Assembly: GCA_022605405.1 (NCBI GenBank)
Contig: JABYQQ010000025.1
Coordinates: forward strand, 620,001-684,000
Origin: Earliella scabrosa
Taxonomy: Eukaryota; Basidiomycota; Agaricomycetes; Polyporales; Polyporaceae
Reading direction: 5' to 3'
DNA: 64,000 nt
Shown here: piece after piece, positions 39,601 to 51,011 of the stretch
Layout of the letters: each line of letters opens with the position of its first letter
How positions within the stretch are numbered: position 1 is the first letter of the stretch
The notes under the pieces: generated by a model
Database searches by the model: none
Seen by the model: the letters and a program-made list of their open reading frames with translations, nothing else
Told to the model about the DNA's origin: nothing
Made by a program: the position numbers and the translations under genes

Positions 39601-40527
39601 GCGTGTGGCCATTTACGCCTGCACTGTAGGGTTGTTGCGCAACCCGTCACTGTCGAGAGCACGAAACATGAATTATTGGTGCAGAAGGACGAGGACGCGA
39701 GCCATCTGGTATCACTACATAGAATTGCAGCATTAACGAGTCATGTAACATTCAATCGTTCGAAAGGTGAATACACTAGTACAGTATATTCGATCACATA
39801 CCAAGTTATACAAGGCGGCGACGTGAGTTCCCCCAACGTTGCTACCTCACACAATACCTGTCACACGAGAAGTCCGTGGAGAGTGGGTGAGGGAGAAAGA
39901 GGGAGCGCAGGTGCGAAGGCAAGACAGCCAGACAACTCGTTGAAGTCACCGCAGAAGGGGATAGTCCGGAACCGATCGGCTGAACGCACAAATATACACA
40001 AACGGAACGCGCGACGACAAAGGTTCAGACCAGGACCACACTGGAGATGAGTACGTATAGACGATGACTAGAATGTACTGTGATATACACAACGGTCAGC
40101 GACCATCCGGAACATACGAGGTGACGTACGCGTAGTGTTCGAGACACCACGAACGCGTCGCGGTGGCCAAGGCTCCATATACACCGGCATTGCTTCATCG
40201 TCCGTGTGCAAACCGGCGCCGTCAGCTGCGCTGTACCGTTCGCGCGATTGAACGGGATCCGTGCCAGCACAGAGGACTCACCGTGGTCAAGTTCGCTTTC
40301 GATGCCAACTCTTGATTCCAAGTCCCACTGTGCCACGGAAACCACACATGTCGCACAAGGAACGACGGCCCACGAGCAGACCTTCGGTGCAGCGACGGTT
40401 TGTAGGCACGGGCCACTCCGCGACAACCAGCGCTGTTGGTCCCGATTGGTAGAACATCTCAGCGATCTACTTGTAAGAGGATGAAGACGCTGTGACCATC
40501 AGCGTATGATAGAAATGAGAGTGACAC
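36655..40527. other. poorly coding stretch
   Basis: Splice-like signals and short open frames are frequent (for example the minus frame 39,541-39,026 and the plus frame 38,460-38,927). None shows a domain, and no chain of exons could be built with confidence. Exons of unrecognised genes may be hidden here. Confidence 0.3.
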
Positions 40528-40657
40528 GTGCCATGCGATACGAGCCACTGCACACGGCTTCGCAGTGCAGCTGGTGCAGGTCCATCTCCCGACCCTCGAA
40601 CTGCAGTATCGACTTGTCCTTCGACACATGTCTCGACAGCCATTGTTCGAAGTACGC
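40528..40657 (-). CDS. ARID/BRIGHT-like exon, partial gene
   Basis: After a CCCAG acceptor the minus strand reads AYFEQWLSRHVSKDKSILQF and then EGREMDLHQLHCEAV...GSYRM. The pattern of an aromatic/Trp helix, then (I/L)xxxxGRxxDLxxLxxxVxxxG, is typical of the N-terminal two-thirds of an ARID DNA-binding domain. It is followed by possible downstream exons on the same strand between about 40,220 and 40,480, where a W-F-P-W-H stretch could be the domain's end, but the joins are not resolved. A GTACGT donor at about 40,760 could end the preceding exon. Family assignment is from pattern only; it may be a fragment. Confidence 0.4.
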
Positions 40658-43066
40658 CTGGGTGGTCGACGTAGAGGACCGAGGGGAAAGCCGGCGATTG
40701 CTGTTTGAGGCTGCTACCCGTCCGCCATCCCGATCCCGCCATTTACCAACGTACCCGGCGAGCGGTGCGGAGACCACCGTCGGTGTCTGGCACCGGCGAT
40801 CATTAAGGTCGAATACCATGATCGCTGAGATTAAGACACACCATAGAAGTTACGCATCCCCGGCACGTCATAATAGTCGTATCCATGCGTCCACCTCCAC
40901 CCTCCACACATGCGGGTAACGTCGGCACTCCATACGCACGTCTTGACACGAACGTTCTCGGATGTTGTATGCGGACAGACGGGAACGCGACGAGCACTCA
41001 TAGCAGACGTTCATCGCATGCCGTGGACACCGGGGAGAGAACATACGCAGTGTGTTGCCATAGACATAGGAGGGTTTTGAGACCAGTCTGGGAGGAGTCA
41101 GAGTGGCGACAAGATCGAAGCGCCAGGATATGGACGCCCAGCGCTCCGCAAGCGACCGCCTCCCCTTGTCTTCCCCAAGCCACTGTCTTCGCGGGTCCCT
41201 CCCCGACCTCTTACTATCGCCACTCCCGACTGTGCTACCCTAGTCACTACTGGATTGCAACTGCAGGCATACCGGAATACGCGATAATCGTCACCCATGC
41301 CGCCGTTATTCCACCGCATTCACGGCACGCTTTAACGCTTTATGCCGCGATAGGTCGTCCCGCCTTGCCCTATCGCCAATCGACTGCAAGCAGTTCAGGT
41401 CATCAACATGAAGGGACCGCTGTTACAGCGACATACCCAGCGGGAGGAGTGTCGCTGAACAAACAGGTGCGTTTCTGTGTCGCATATGTCATCTGCACAC
41501 GGCATCCACCACACGGCAAAGAAAGGATCAACCCACCACATTTCCGTGTTCATACTGTCATCGAAGAGGCGTTGCGCACATTCAGTCGTCTTGGGGTCTT
41601 GACGTGAAACTACCCATCCGTTGTTCACGTCCCTTGGGAGAGATAGACAGAATCTCTCCCTCGTCCTAACGGAGCATGCTGACGAATATCCACCACGAAC
41701 GAATACTCAGCGATGGACAGCGTATGCGCACGCGCTGTGGCACATCAAGGTGGGTCGGTTCGTACTATATCCTGCCATTAACGCGTGGTGACGGCTTTTA
41801 CTTCGCGGACATGCAGGCGTCCCCATGCCTGATCGCGAGGTGCCGAAGGGAATAGGGTACAGAAGGGATTGAACGATTATCATGGCAACAGCAGCTGTAC
41901 TATAGGTAAGCCCACTTCAGCGATGCATGGCAGAACAGTTACTCACCTACAGACAGACACACGATAGTCGGATGTATATGACAGGATTCGGTTATCTAAT
42001 TCAGGTAGAAATGTCACAGCCTGCACGGGCTTGAAGGTCTAATGGGAGGGAACGGAAACCATCGTCTCTGATGTGACAAGCACGGCCTAGGAGAGCCATA
42101 TGAACGACGACATGCACGACACGTGTAACGATGCGACGTTCTTCACACCTGCATGCTCTGATGATGGATTGTGCCACAGATCAACGACACGGTCGTCAAA
42201 CACGACTCAATATATGCTTCACCAGCGAGCATTCACAGCATTCCGGTTCGGTTCTCGAACGATTACGCGCGAGAACGTCGCCCGGCTGGGACGATGAACT
42301 GTGATGGCGGATCCGATTTATACAATCGATGGGGCCATGGTCATTAACATTGAGGGTACGTGCGACGAGGTCCCGAACTCACTCGATGTCATTGTTGATA
42401 CTGTCTCCCTGCATCCCAACAGGACGTCGAGACCGTCTAGTCCATATGGAAGACTCAATGCAGCGTGGGCCGCTGCCCGCAGATCCCACGGGGCGTATAA
42501 TGTGGCACGAAAGTATCGCGAGCGCTCAAGACCCGGCAATCTGGATGAGATGCCGGCAAACTACGGTGGAAGGTCTCGTCGCTTAAGTGCAAAGCGTGAG
42601 GGTTGTGCTGATCCCCCTCAGTGACAGGATAATACGACACACGCCGGTGTCCCGATAGCCATGTTCACACTGATTGTCGTATGTTGCGCAGTTAAAGAGA
42701 GCCTCTATAAGCATCGAAAGGCTCGCCGGCAATTCCCGTGTATTTGCCCATGAGGTCTTTCCGAACAAACCTTAAACGCTTCTCGGGATTCAAGCGCCTG
42801 CTGCTCGACTGGTCTAATTGCATCTGTCCGTGTTTTCACTGTGCTACAGTCTGCTTTGGATTCCGCATTCATCGCAACTCCTTCTGCTGCTGCCACATAA
42901 CACCAGAACACTACACTGTCTACGTCCGCCGTCGTTATACCATGTCCCAATATTGTCCCAACCTCGCTGTGGTACGGTTCAGCTCCCGTTTACAGACTGA
43001 CATTTGATTTACGCGTTTCCCTCACACGCGACGCGACGCGACTTCCGGCGACCCAACTGTAACACA
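40658..43066. other. stretch without a resolved gene
   Basis: It may contain 5' exons of the ARID-like gene on the minus strand. The longest open frame, on the plus strand at 40,885-41,607 (240 codons), has no domain and an unbiased composition, so it is not called. The plus frame at 42,301-42,624 is likewise not recognisable. Confidence 0.3.
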
Positions 43067-44398
43067 ATGACGAAGCAACCCGATGGAAAGAACACGAATG
43101 GAGATAGTGGCCGGTGGATCCAGAGCATTTGTGATCGATGTGCATCCAAACAGCAGCTGGTACGTTGTCCTCGCGACATTCCTATGTGAACTGACACTCT
43201 CTAGTGCGACACGGGCACCCCCTGCTGCCCCTGTCTGTCCGCCGCCGCCGAGTGCAAATATTCGGCGCACGTCTCTGTCCTCAACTGCGGCGTACGCGGC
43301 TCCGTCCCGCCGTACTTCCGGCAGAGCGACATGTCCATGGAAACGTCGACGGCTCCGATAGATGGCACATATTACACGTCCTCTCTCACCGAAACTGGGT
43401 TTCCCTCCCAGGACCAAGGCATCGTCGAGGCCGGTGGCTACACCCAGGTACCAATTTGCATTCTCCGCACCTACATTGTAATCACTAACGACGTACGTCC
43501 CACCGTCGCCCCTCCGCCCTTCCAAAGGCCTCCAGCCAATACGAGAGAACGTCGCCATCTTCATCCGCTGACCGCGTCGCGGATCATCGTCAGCACGAGC
43601 AGCACATTCCGAGTAGCCAATCCCAGACAGTCCCGCCCGTGCATCAGCCGTCCGCCACCCCCACACCATGGCGCGCGGAACAACGTGAGTGCGATATAGA
43701 TAGCTGGATGTTCACGCTCATGACAATCCTTGCTCAGAAGTCGAGCCTTCCACCACCATCAACACCACTTACGGACACGGTACGTCTCATAGAGGAATTG
43801 CCTCCATCCGAACGTTCGCCAGAAGGAACTCAAATTGCGCACCGTAGTCCAGACGCCCGTCGTCGCACCTCATGCGGCCGTCCCGTTCAATCCCGCAGCC
43901 ATACAACCAACGTGTACGTCCGTCGTACATATCGTCCCACGCAACGCTAACGTCCATCCGCTATGAATACACAAACGTCTGTGGATGATCAGGGACGTCG
44001 GCTTCGTCGTCATCGATGTCCCTTCCTCAATATGCCGTCCCACAGTTCCTTTCCCAGGGGCCGGCGGCCAACCCCGTTCACGGCAACGACGTCGACCCTC
44101 ACGCGTCAGGCTATCAAGTTCTTGGCGAACAAAGTACGCGTCCTCTGTCATTCTGCATGTCCACTCGTCTGTCGTAGTGATACCGACCGGATATCAGCAT
44201 CATCGACGCAGAGCGTCCCTTACACTGCTCCTACAGACGGTACGTCTAATGAGGTGTACACCTCATGCACATGATTTCACCGCTATCTCACCACCAGGTC
44301 CAGTAGGTCATACTCACACAGCCAATACATTCGAACACGAGTACGCATTGAAACATTCATACAATTGGGACAACGTGCAATCCGTGAACACCGCGTGA
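43067..44398 (+). CDS. Zn2Cys6-like small protein, paralogue 2
   Basis: Inferred exons: 43067-43159, 43205-43447, 43528-43684, 43738-43779, 43848-43913, 43993-44133, 44198-44239, 44298-44398; predicted 294 aa. Six cysteines follow C-x2-C-x6-C-x5-C-x2-C-x6-C, in the pieces CDRC, LCDTGTPCCPC and ECKYSAHV. They align with paralogue 1, including the motif CDxGTPC and the following YSAHV. The first intron (45 nt) falls at the same place as in paralogue 1 (47 nt), and a 141-nt exon is shared in length. As there, the loop after the second cysteine (ASKQQL) lacks the usual basic stretch. The remainder is Ser/Thr/Pro/Gln-rich. The two genes point away from each other, about 6.4 kb apart. The 42-nt exons are the weakest calls. 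No function can be assigned beyond probable zinc binding. Confidence 0.65.
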
Positions 44399-45415
44399 AC
44401 GATCGCCGTCGCCGAGCAGGAATAGCGTCTCGCAAACAACCTCATATGTACCTTGTACCGTATCTCGCGTGTTTTCTTGATTGTCATGTATCGCCGACCG
44501 ACATGTACACCTCTTGCCTCACAACGTGCAATACAGGATACATGTATCGCCCACATGCTACCGACTGTCCAGTCATAAAGAACATGACATGGAACGTCCG
44601 ATCGGAGCCCGCGGACTCGACCGGCTGCTATTTAATTATGCGAGTAGAAGGACCCTTCCTTCGAATTACTCATATCGGACGGAAACCGCCAGGGTCCTGA
44701 AAATTTCTCGTATCGCATCAAGGGAGGGAATACCCGCCATTCCTCGGAAGACCGACGATCATTGAGTCGTACTGTTATTAGACCGTAACCCGGTACGGTC
44801 CATTGCAACGAGCCGCATCGAAAAGCTTCAGCCAAAATTCATTCCTACACAGTAGGACCTTCTCTTTATCAAACGCAAGCACAAGCGGTTTACCGCAATG
44901 TGCACTCTATTGAGTGTCAATTTGCCTTATAGGGAACAGTATCACGAACAATTAGCTGACGGGTCCCGCGCCGTCGGAAGGCCGGTCTATCTGCATACGT
45001 GTGTATTGCTCGAACTTCGACACCTCTCCGTGATGCGTTCTCACAGAAGTCTTCTTCTTCTTGACACATGTCTCCGGCAAACCCTCAGCCCTGAAACATC
45101 TATCATGAGTGCCCGCGAACTAACAAAGAAGGGGTAGGCTTAGTACGAACCAGTGTTTCTGTTACAGTTCGCACGGTCGGTGCGATTCGAGCACCACCTC
45201 CAGTCATACGCTCGTTGGTGAGCCTTGGACCATATTCGGGACAAATAGCGGGGGGGGGGGGGGTGCTTGATGCTTGAGATACGAGACGAACCATCAATTG
45301 CACAAGCGGCCAGAGGCAAGAACGAGCTTGGAGAATGAACACAGTGGGTACAGCGCACGGAACTGTGTACCTAGCGTCCGGCTGGGCAATTCGTCATGCG
45401 GATGTGTCATCGGGA
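44399..45415. other. intergenic stretch left of the KDZ element
   Basis: No gene was recognised. A run of 13 or more guanines lies at about 45,249-45,263, some 160 bp outside the left end of the transposon. Confidence 0.4.
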
Positions 45416-45422
45416 TACCTTT
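45416..45422. repeat. target-site duplication, left
   Basis: TACCTTT directly precedes the left inverted repeat (CACCTGTAGACACC). The same seven bases directly follow the right inverted repeat at 56,829-56,835. The next base is C on both sides, so an 8-bp duplication with a one-base offset of the termini is also possible. Confidence 0.8.
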
Positions 45423-46460
45423 CACCTGTAGACACCATTATTGTATAACAATACTCCAGTAACCTGCTCCTGTTATAATGCTACAGCTGCTCGCCGTTGT
45501 ATTATATAACTACCTGCTCAGTATTCTACAACAATGTCTGCCCAATATTGTAGAACAGCCCTAGAGCCCATTAACAGCGCTCCCACCCATTGTATTACCG
45601 CCTCTCCTGTGGAAATACAGTACGTTAGCCATTGTTAAACCGCTGTAACCTGTCATATGACTTGGTAAAACAGCTCCCGGCTGTAATTCCGCATCTGTGC
45701 GCTTGTTCTGACCATCCGCGTGCCATTCCGCCGCTGTAAAACCCGCCAGGCGCTGTCATACCGTCCTCCCCGCCCCTGCTGCTGTAATCCGGCATTCGCG
45801 CGCCATCCCACCGCTGTAAAACCCGCCAGATGCTGTCATACCGTCCTCCCGCTGTAATTCGGCGTCCGCGCGCTCGTACAGACCGTCCGTGCGCCATCCA
45901 GCCGCTGTAAAACCCGCCAGGCGCTGTCATACCGTCCTCCCGCTGTATTTCGGCGTCCACGCGCTCGTACCGACCGTCCGCGTGGGATCCCGCCGCTGTA
46001 GAACCCGCCAGGCGCTGTCATAGCGTCCTCCCTGCTGTAATTCGGCGTCCGCGCGCTTGTACCGACCGTCCGCGCGGGATCGCGCTGCTGTAAAACCCTC
46101 TGGGCCATCCTCCCCGCCACTTGCTGCTGTACAACCCACCCGCCGCTGTCGCTTGGCGTCCGCGCGCTCATTCCGCGTGTCCGCGCGCCATCCCGCTGCT
46201 GTAAAACCTGCCAGGCGCTGTCATACCACCCTTCCCGCCACCGGCCGTTGTACATCCCACCCGGCGCTGTCATTCAGCCTCCGCACGCTCGTCCCGACCA
46301 CCCGCGCGCTATCCCGCCGCTCTCAAAACCTCCGGGCGCTGTTATAGCGTCCTCGCCGCCACCTGCTGCTGAATCCGGCATCCGTGCGCTCGTACCAATC
46401 GTTCGCGCGCTATCCCGCTCCTGTCACAACCTCCGGACGCTGTCATTCAGCGTCCGTACA
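45423..46460 (+). repeat. left inverted arm of the KDZ element
   Basis: The outer part is unique AT-richer sequence with pieces such as GTTATAATGCTACAGCTGCT. From about 45,740 inward comes a GC-rich array with units of roughly 80-100 bp. Recurrent pieces are CCGCTGTAAAACCCGCCAGG, CGCTGTCATACCGTCCTCC and TAATTCGGCGTCCGCGCGC. Long open frames in the array are a by-product of the repeat and are not called. Confidence 0.85.
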
Positions 46461-46769
46461 GCCGTTGCTCTCCGCGTGCTGCTCCGCGTGCTGATGGCGC
46501 CCATTCACGCCTTGATAGGCATCCACCACTTGGCAGCGTGCGTTACAGCAGCAGAGCCTAGATGTCGAAGACCGTGCGTCGGAAATCTGAACTTGAAGAA
46601 TTCCTTGAGCTGGATCTGACACAGGCGGACACTCATTTCAACATTTTAGGACAACATCGTGTATTTGTTGTCTATTCTAATGACAGTGTAGTGCGCATGT
46701 AAAGTATGACATAACCGGCAATTCTAGGCATGAGAAAGGGGAACGAGACAGACAACATACGACAAGAGA

Positions 46770-49189
46770 TCACTCCGACGCCTCGGGCACCATGACCCAA
46801 TCCTCCTCCAAGTCGACGCCCAACTTGGCCTTCTTGGCAACCGGCCCTTCCTCACGGTCTTCCTCGCCACCGGTGGAGCGCTTTGTACGGTCGGACTGCT
46901 GCCGTTCAGCGTCCTGAAGGTTGCTCTGAGCACGCCTCGTGATTGGGGCAGGGATCGGCGTTGCAAGCAGGGCGGTGGAGGGAGTAGGGGACGTCGGAGT
47001 AGACGGATTAGCGGGCACTGCAGGTGTGACGTTGGACGAGGGAGTGGCCGTCGGCGGGGATGGATCCGGGGTAGCGGGAGATGTGTCCGATGCCGCGGAT
47101 GCAGGAGATGAGTCGGTGGCAACGGTAGGGGAACTAGCGGACGACGTGTTGGGCGCTAGAGTAGCGCAGACCCATGTCACATCCTCGACGGCGGAGCGCA
47201 GCTCAGCAACATCGGCACCGTCCTCGAGAGCCTGAAACCACCATGATAGACACATAATGGCCATGAACACGCCGTTGCAGCCTCCGCGCCTGATCCTGGA
47301 CCATTCCGTCGCGTCCGTCGGCACAGTACGCTCCAACGGCCAGACAGACTCGTTGGTACGGCGGCAGTCCGGCTGCAGACGAGCCCACCACTTCCTCCAG
47401 GACCCCACGTATACGCTGAGAGACTTGATCTTCGGAGGCTTGTCGTAGTGGCGACCTCGGTTGATCCAGAACTTGACCTCCTCTGGACGGTGCTTGGCGT
47501 GAAGCCAGTTGGATTGGACCTAGAGGCGCCGAGGACATTAGAACTTAAGGTTTGAACTTTGAGGAGTGTGGGATAGTGAGTGCGCTCACCTGACCCTCAG
47601 GGTACTCGAGGACGCGCTCGAAATGCAACCATGCGGTGACTAACTCCCTCCACCACGGCTGGTCGCTGACGCTCTCCAAGTGCTTGCGCGCGTCCTCAAC
47701 CCACACGGGGGTCTCTAGCTCGGCCTTCTCCTTAGTGAGGTCCTTGTCCAAGGTCTTGACGATCTCCTCGTACGTCTCTCCGGCGGCCACACGTGCCAAG
47801 ATGCGCTTGTTCCTCTCGACGTTCTCCCTCACGATCTCGTCATACGACTTCTCGCGGGGCTTTGCCGGCGGCGTAGCGTTAGACGGAGGGCCAGAGTTGT
47901 CTGCGGGAGACGGAGCGAGAGGGTTCGCGGGAGTGACTGCAGTGTCGGACGAGGCAGGAGATGGCGATGGCGCGGCGGCGGCGGCGGCGGCGGGTGGAAC
48001 ACTTGGGCCTGCAGCGGTTGGGTCGGATTTTCCGGTAGGTACCTCGCCACGATAGAGCTGTTCAAGCTGCTCTGCGAGGTCGGCCGCTAAACGTGCAGGT
48101 AAGCACTGATATACGAGTCATGATGCACACAGAATACTCACGGAAGCAGCGAGCCACATGGGCCTCCCATTCCTCCTGCACCATCCCGAACTTCTCCGAC
48201 GTGTCCGGGAACAAGTTGCCCAGATCAATGCTTCGTCCGTTGTGGACGCTGAGTGATGGGTGAGTCAAAGGGATGGATGTATAGCGGTCAGATGGGGTAC
48301 GCACGCTAATGTGACCATCCGTCCAGTCTCCGGGTTGGCTCCGCCTAGTAGAAGGCAGCTGACGAATCCCGTCTGGTCCCCTATGGACTTCAACGCTTCG
48401 AGCGCGGTGCGCGGGAGCCGGCTTATCGCTCTAGGTGACGGGATGAGGAAGGGGGTGCATTTCGCAGAAGATGACGTGTACGTACTGCTGCAGCGCATGT
48501 ACCTTCGCTGACGCGGCCTCCACACCGTCCTTCAACAGGTCGTCGATGTTGAGGCTGATGACGTTCGAGGAGCTGTGTTGAATGTGCGCCTGACGGTACT
48601 CCTCGACACGCTCCTTCACCTCGGCCGTCTCCTCCTCGAGCAACCGCGCAGCCTCCGTGCACGCCCAACCCCACTGTTCGCGTGGCTCGGTGCCAGCCGG
48701 AAGACCCTCCACATATGCCCGGTAGTTGTCCTTGATCTGCGCCATGACCCGCTCGCTGTACAGGTGCATGTACGCCTGATACGCGAGCAGCGGCTGCGCA
48801 CGTTTGCGAGTGAGAGCCAGGACAGGGGTCTTGCCTGTGCCCCGCCCGGTCCCGGTGGTCGCGTTAGCGCGGGTGCGATTACGGAACCACCATTCAACTC
48901 GCTGTTGAAGGTACGTCAGTATGTGTTGAAGACGGAGAGCGTACTGATAGACTAGACGTACCCCGCGCAGCTGAGCGAACTTCGCGGACTTCGCAAGTGC
49001 AACGTCGCCGTTCTGCTCGGCGATTTCCGCAGGCGTGGGATCGCCAACTGGCCACTGCTCGACAAAGGCTTGTGCGGTAGCGTTCAAGAAGGCGCGGGTC
49101 GTACCCTCTGCCTGAGCGTCGATGAAGGCCTTCTTGCGCTGGCTGAGCCATACGGCCTGAGGGTCGGTAGTCCAGGTGGGACGAGGCAT
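46770..49189 (-). CDS. KDZ-element companion protein
   Basis: Inferred exons on the minus strand: 49189-48962, 48901-48486, 48430-48305, 48248-48142, 48086-47590, 47519-46770; predicted 707 aa. The N-terminus (MPRPTWTT...) leads to RVEWWFRNRTR, which looks like a homeodomain-type recognition helix by eye only. A middle region reads SIGDQTGFVSCLLLGGANPE, followed by an Ala/Pro/Ser linker. A basic, Trp-rich block (KFWINRGRHYDKPP, GSWRKWWARLQPDCRR) precedes a Ser/Thr/Pro tail and a lysine patch (KKAK). Genes of this shape accompany KDZ transposases in mushroom fungi, to my recollection; the role is unknown, perhaps end binding or regulation. It is transcribed divergently from the RNase H1 N-domain gene, starts 250 bp apart, with its own TATA box. 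Splice phases are mutually consistent from start to stop. Confidence 0.72.
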
Positions 49190-49254
49190 GACAGCAGCAG
49201 GGGGCGAACTTTGGACGACAAGAGGGCGGGGTTTGTGAAACCCATGTCCGGTGA

Positions 49255-49261
49255 CTTTATA
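49255..49261 (-). promoter_or_regulatory. TATA box of the companion gene
   Basis: TATAAAG on the minus strand, about 66 nt upstream of the ATG at 49189, within the 249-bp divergent promoter. Confidence 0.6.
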
Positions 49262-49370
49262 CAAGCACATCATGCTTACTGCCGTGCTAAATCTCGGGTG
49301 AGTGCTTAGCGTACAACGTGCTCTATCCGTGACCAAGCTTCTAATCGATCACTCTGATGGTTGCAGGCCC

Positions 49371-49376
49371 TATAAA
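49371..49376 (+). promoter_or_regulatory. TATA box of the RNase H1 N-domain gene
   Basis: TATAAA about 63 nt upstream of the ATG at 49439. It mirrors the TATA box of the opposite gene in the same intergenic space. Confidence 0.6.
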
Positions 49377-49438
49377 CTCCACGACTCGGATACGCACGTC
49401 CTCCTCCCTCGTCCTGTCCCGCCTTCCCTCCTGCCACC

Positions 49439-50563
49439 ATGACGGCTGGGCAATACATCCCTGCTCCCTCTGAACGCCACCCTCACCGCGGCAGCGCTAC
49501 CGCTGGCATCCATGGTCACAGCAGTGAGTGGACCGATGCTATGTTGAGTCGGTTGTATGCTAATTGAAGCGATCAGCGATCGACGCTACCGCTCGTCCGC
49601 ACGGTGGGAGGACCCTATCGCCTAGTGCAGACGATATTCCCGACCTCTCCCGCCTAACGTTGAGTGATCGCGACGGCGGCCGCGACTCTAGGGTTAGTAC
49701 GTCTGGGCAGGGAAGGTTTCAGTCGCCCGAACCCACCGTCCAAACCCTCAACGTCACAGTCCACGCACATGCGAGCGGTGCGCCGGTTACCGTCAACATC
49801 CTGCCCACCGTGCAATCCGAATCGGACGGTCTCAGTCCCCGCCGCATGCGTAGCCAGGTTGTTGCTCCCGCCGTCGCCTCTCCGGCTCGTTTCCGCCTTG
49901 GTCGAACCCTTAGCCGGGCTACGCCGCCCGCTGTCCAGGGTGCTGCCGCGCCTCGCAACCCCGGTCTCATGAGTCCGCTCCGCACGCCAGCTTCATCGAA
50001 CAACCTGCCCACAGTCACCCCTACGCCCGTTGCTGTTAGCCCCACAGCGGCTGCCTCCCCTCTTCTATGGGGCATCCACGGCCAGCCCATCGTTATGGAT
50101 CCGCAGCCCTATCGTCCTGGGCGTGCGAGCCCCCGCGCGGCAGACAGTTCGCCCTCCCTCCAGAACGTCGCCGTTCCGGGTGTTGCCGTTCCTGGCGCTC
50201 CTTTCCGCCCGCCGTCTGGACCTCCTTCTCCCGTTTCCCCTGCGCCAGCCAGTCCCGCAGCCAGCGACAACGATGAGGCAGGCTTGGAGGATCGTAAGTC
50301 GCCGTTTATACCTCACTTGTGACTGCGATACTCATGCGGGAGACGCAGACGAATACATCGCTCCGCGGGATGCTACACACAACCACTGGTATGTGGTCAC
50401 CGCCGGGCGGCGTGTAGGCATATTCCGCGAGTGGAATGACATGGCAGCGTATGTCATCCGAGTCCCGGGCAACCACCACAAGCAGTTCCGGACGCGCGCC
50501 GACGCCGAGCGCCACTACTACGGTAACAAGGCGAATGGGCTGGTCGAGGTAATCCTGGAGTAG
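49439..50563 (+). CDS. disordered protein with RNase H1 N-terminal (viroplasmin-like) domain
   Basis: Inferred exons: 49439-49523, 49577-50293, 50349-50563; predicted 338 aa. Residues 1 to about 265 are low-complexity Pro/Ala/Ser/Val-rich. The C-terminal 58 residues carry HWYVVTAGRRVGIFREWNDM, then YVIRVPGNHHKQFRTRADAE, then HYYGN. This is the WYVV-G...GI(F/Y)..W......V......KxF.T...A pattern of the RNase H1 N-terminal domain (Cauli_VI), a small fold that binds RNA-DNA hybrids or dsRNA. No RNase H catalytic domain follows; the protein ends with VEVILE and a stop. The start follows a CCACC context, and both introns are about 55 nt with standard borders. It lies inside the KDZ element between the companion gene and the transposase, so it may be cargo or help transposition. 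Confidence 0.75.
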
Positions 50564-51011
50564 TGCTAGATATGTTTGCCCTGATGTATGTTCTGTACCT
50601 GTCCGAAATGCAATCCAGCTTGTCTCTGCTCCCACTTGTCCTGCTATGTGTGTATTCAAGACACGAACTGAGCGTGTGCGTGACATTTTGGCTTCGCTAC
50701 GTACATACTAGATCGTCAAACCACTAGCTACGCGGTGTCCGTTGCACAGCGAGGTACTCAGAGTCTACGTACACATGTGCACAATTGACAGAAGAGATGT
50801 AAATGCAATCCTGCAGTCTATCTGTCCCATGGCCCTCCGAGTCGTTCATCATATCGATGGAGGCGGTGAGAACTACGCAGATTATCGGATTCGGCCAGAT
50901 GAGGCTGAGGTGCTCAGGTTGCTGCCTATATGAGCGCCGTCCGAGCTACCTGTATTCCTTCGATCCAAGTTGACACGACTTCCCTCATCGCCTTCGGTCA
51001 CTACAGCACTC
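50564..51011. other. spacer before the transposase gene
   Basis: This holds the 3' end of the RNase H1 N-domain gene and the transposase promoter. A TATATGA at 50,927-50,933, about 80 nt before the ATG, may be its TATA box. The open frame at 50,742-50,933 has no support. Confidence 0.4.

Noticed and set aside
40885..41607. 240-codon plus-strand open frame
   Set aside because: No domain, no conservation, and it lies opposite possible 5' exons of the ARID-like gene.
45625..46273. Long open frames on both strands in the left arm, repeated in the right arm (55,136-56,626)
   Set aside because: They are translations of the GC-rich tandem array, with the same peptide blocks in several frames.
45740..46460. 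Regular repeats resembling a CRISPR array
   Set aside because: Fungal transposon subterminal repeats: units vary in length, no uniform spacers, and the array is mirrored at the other end.
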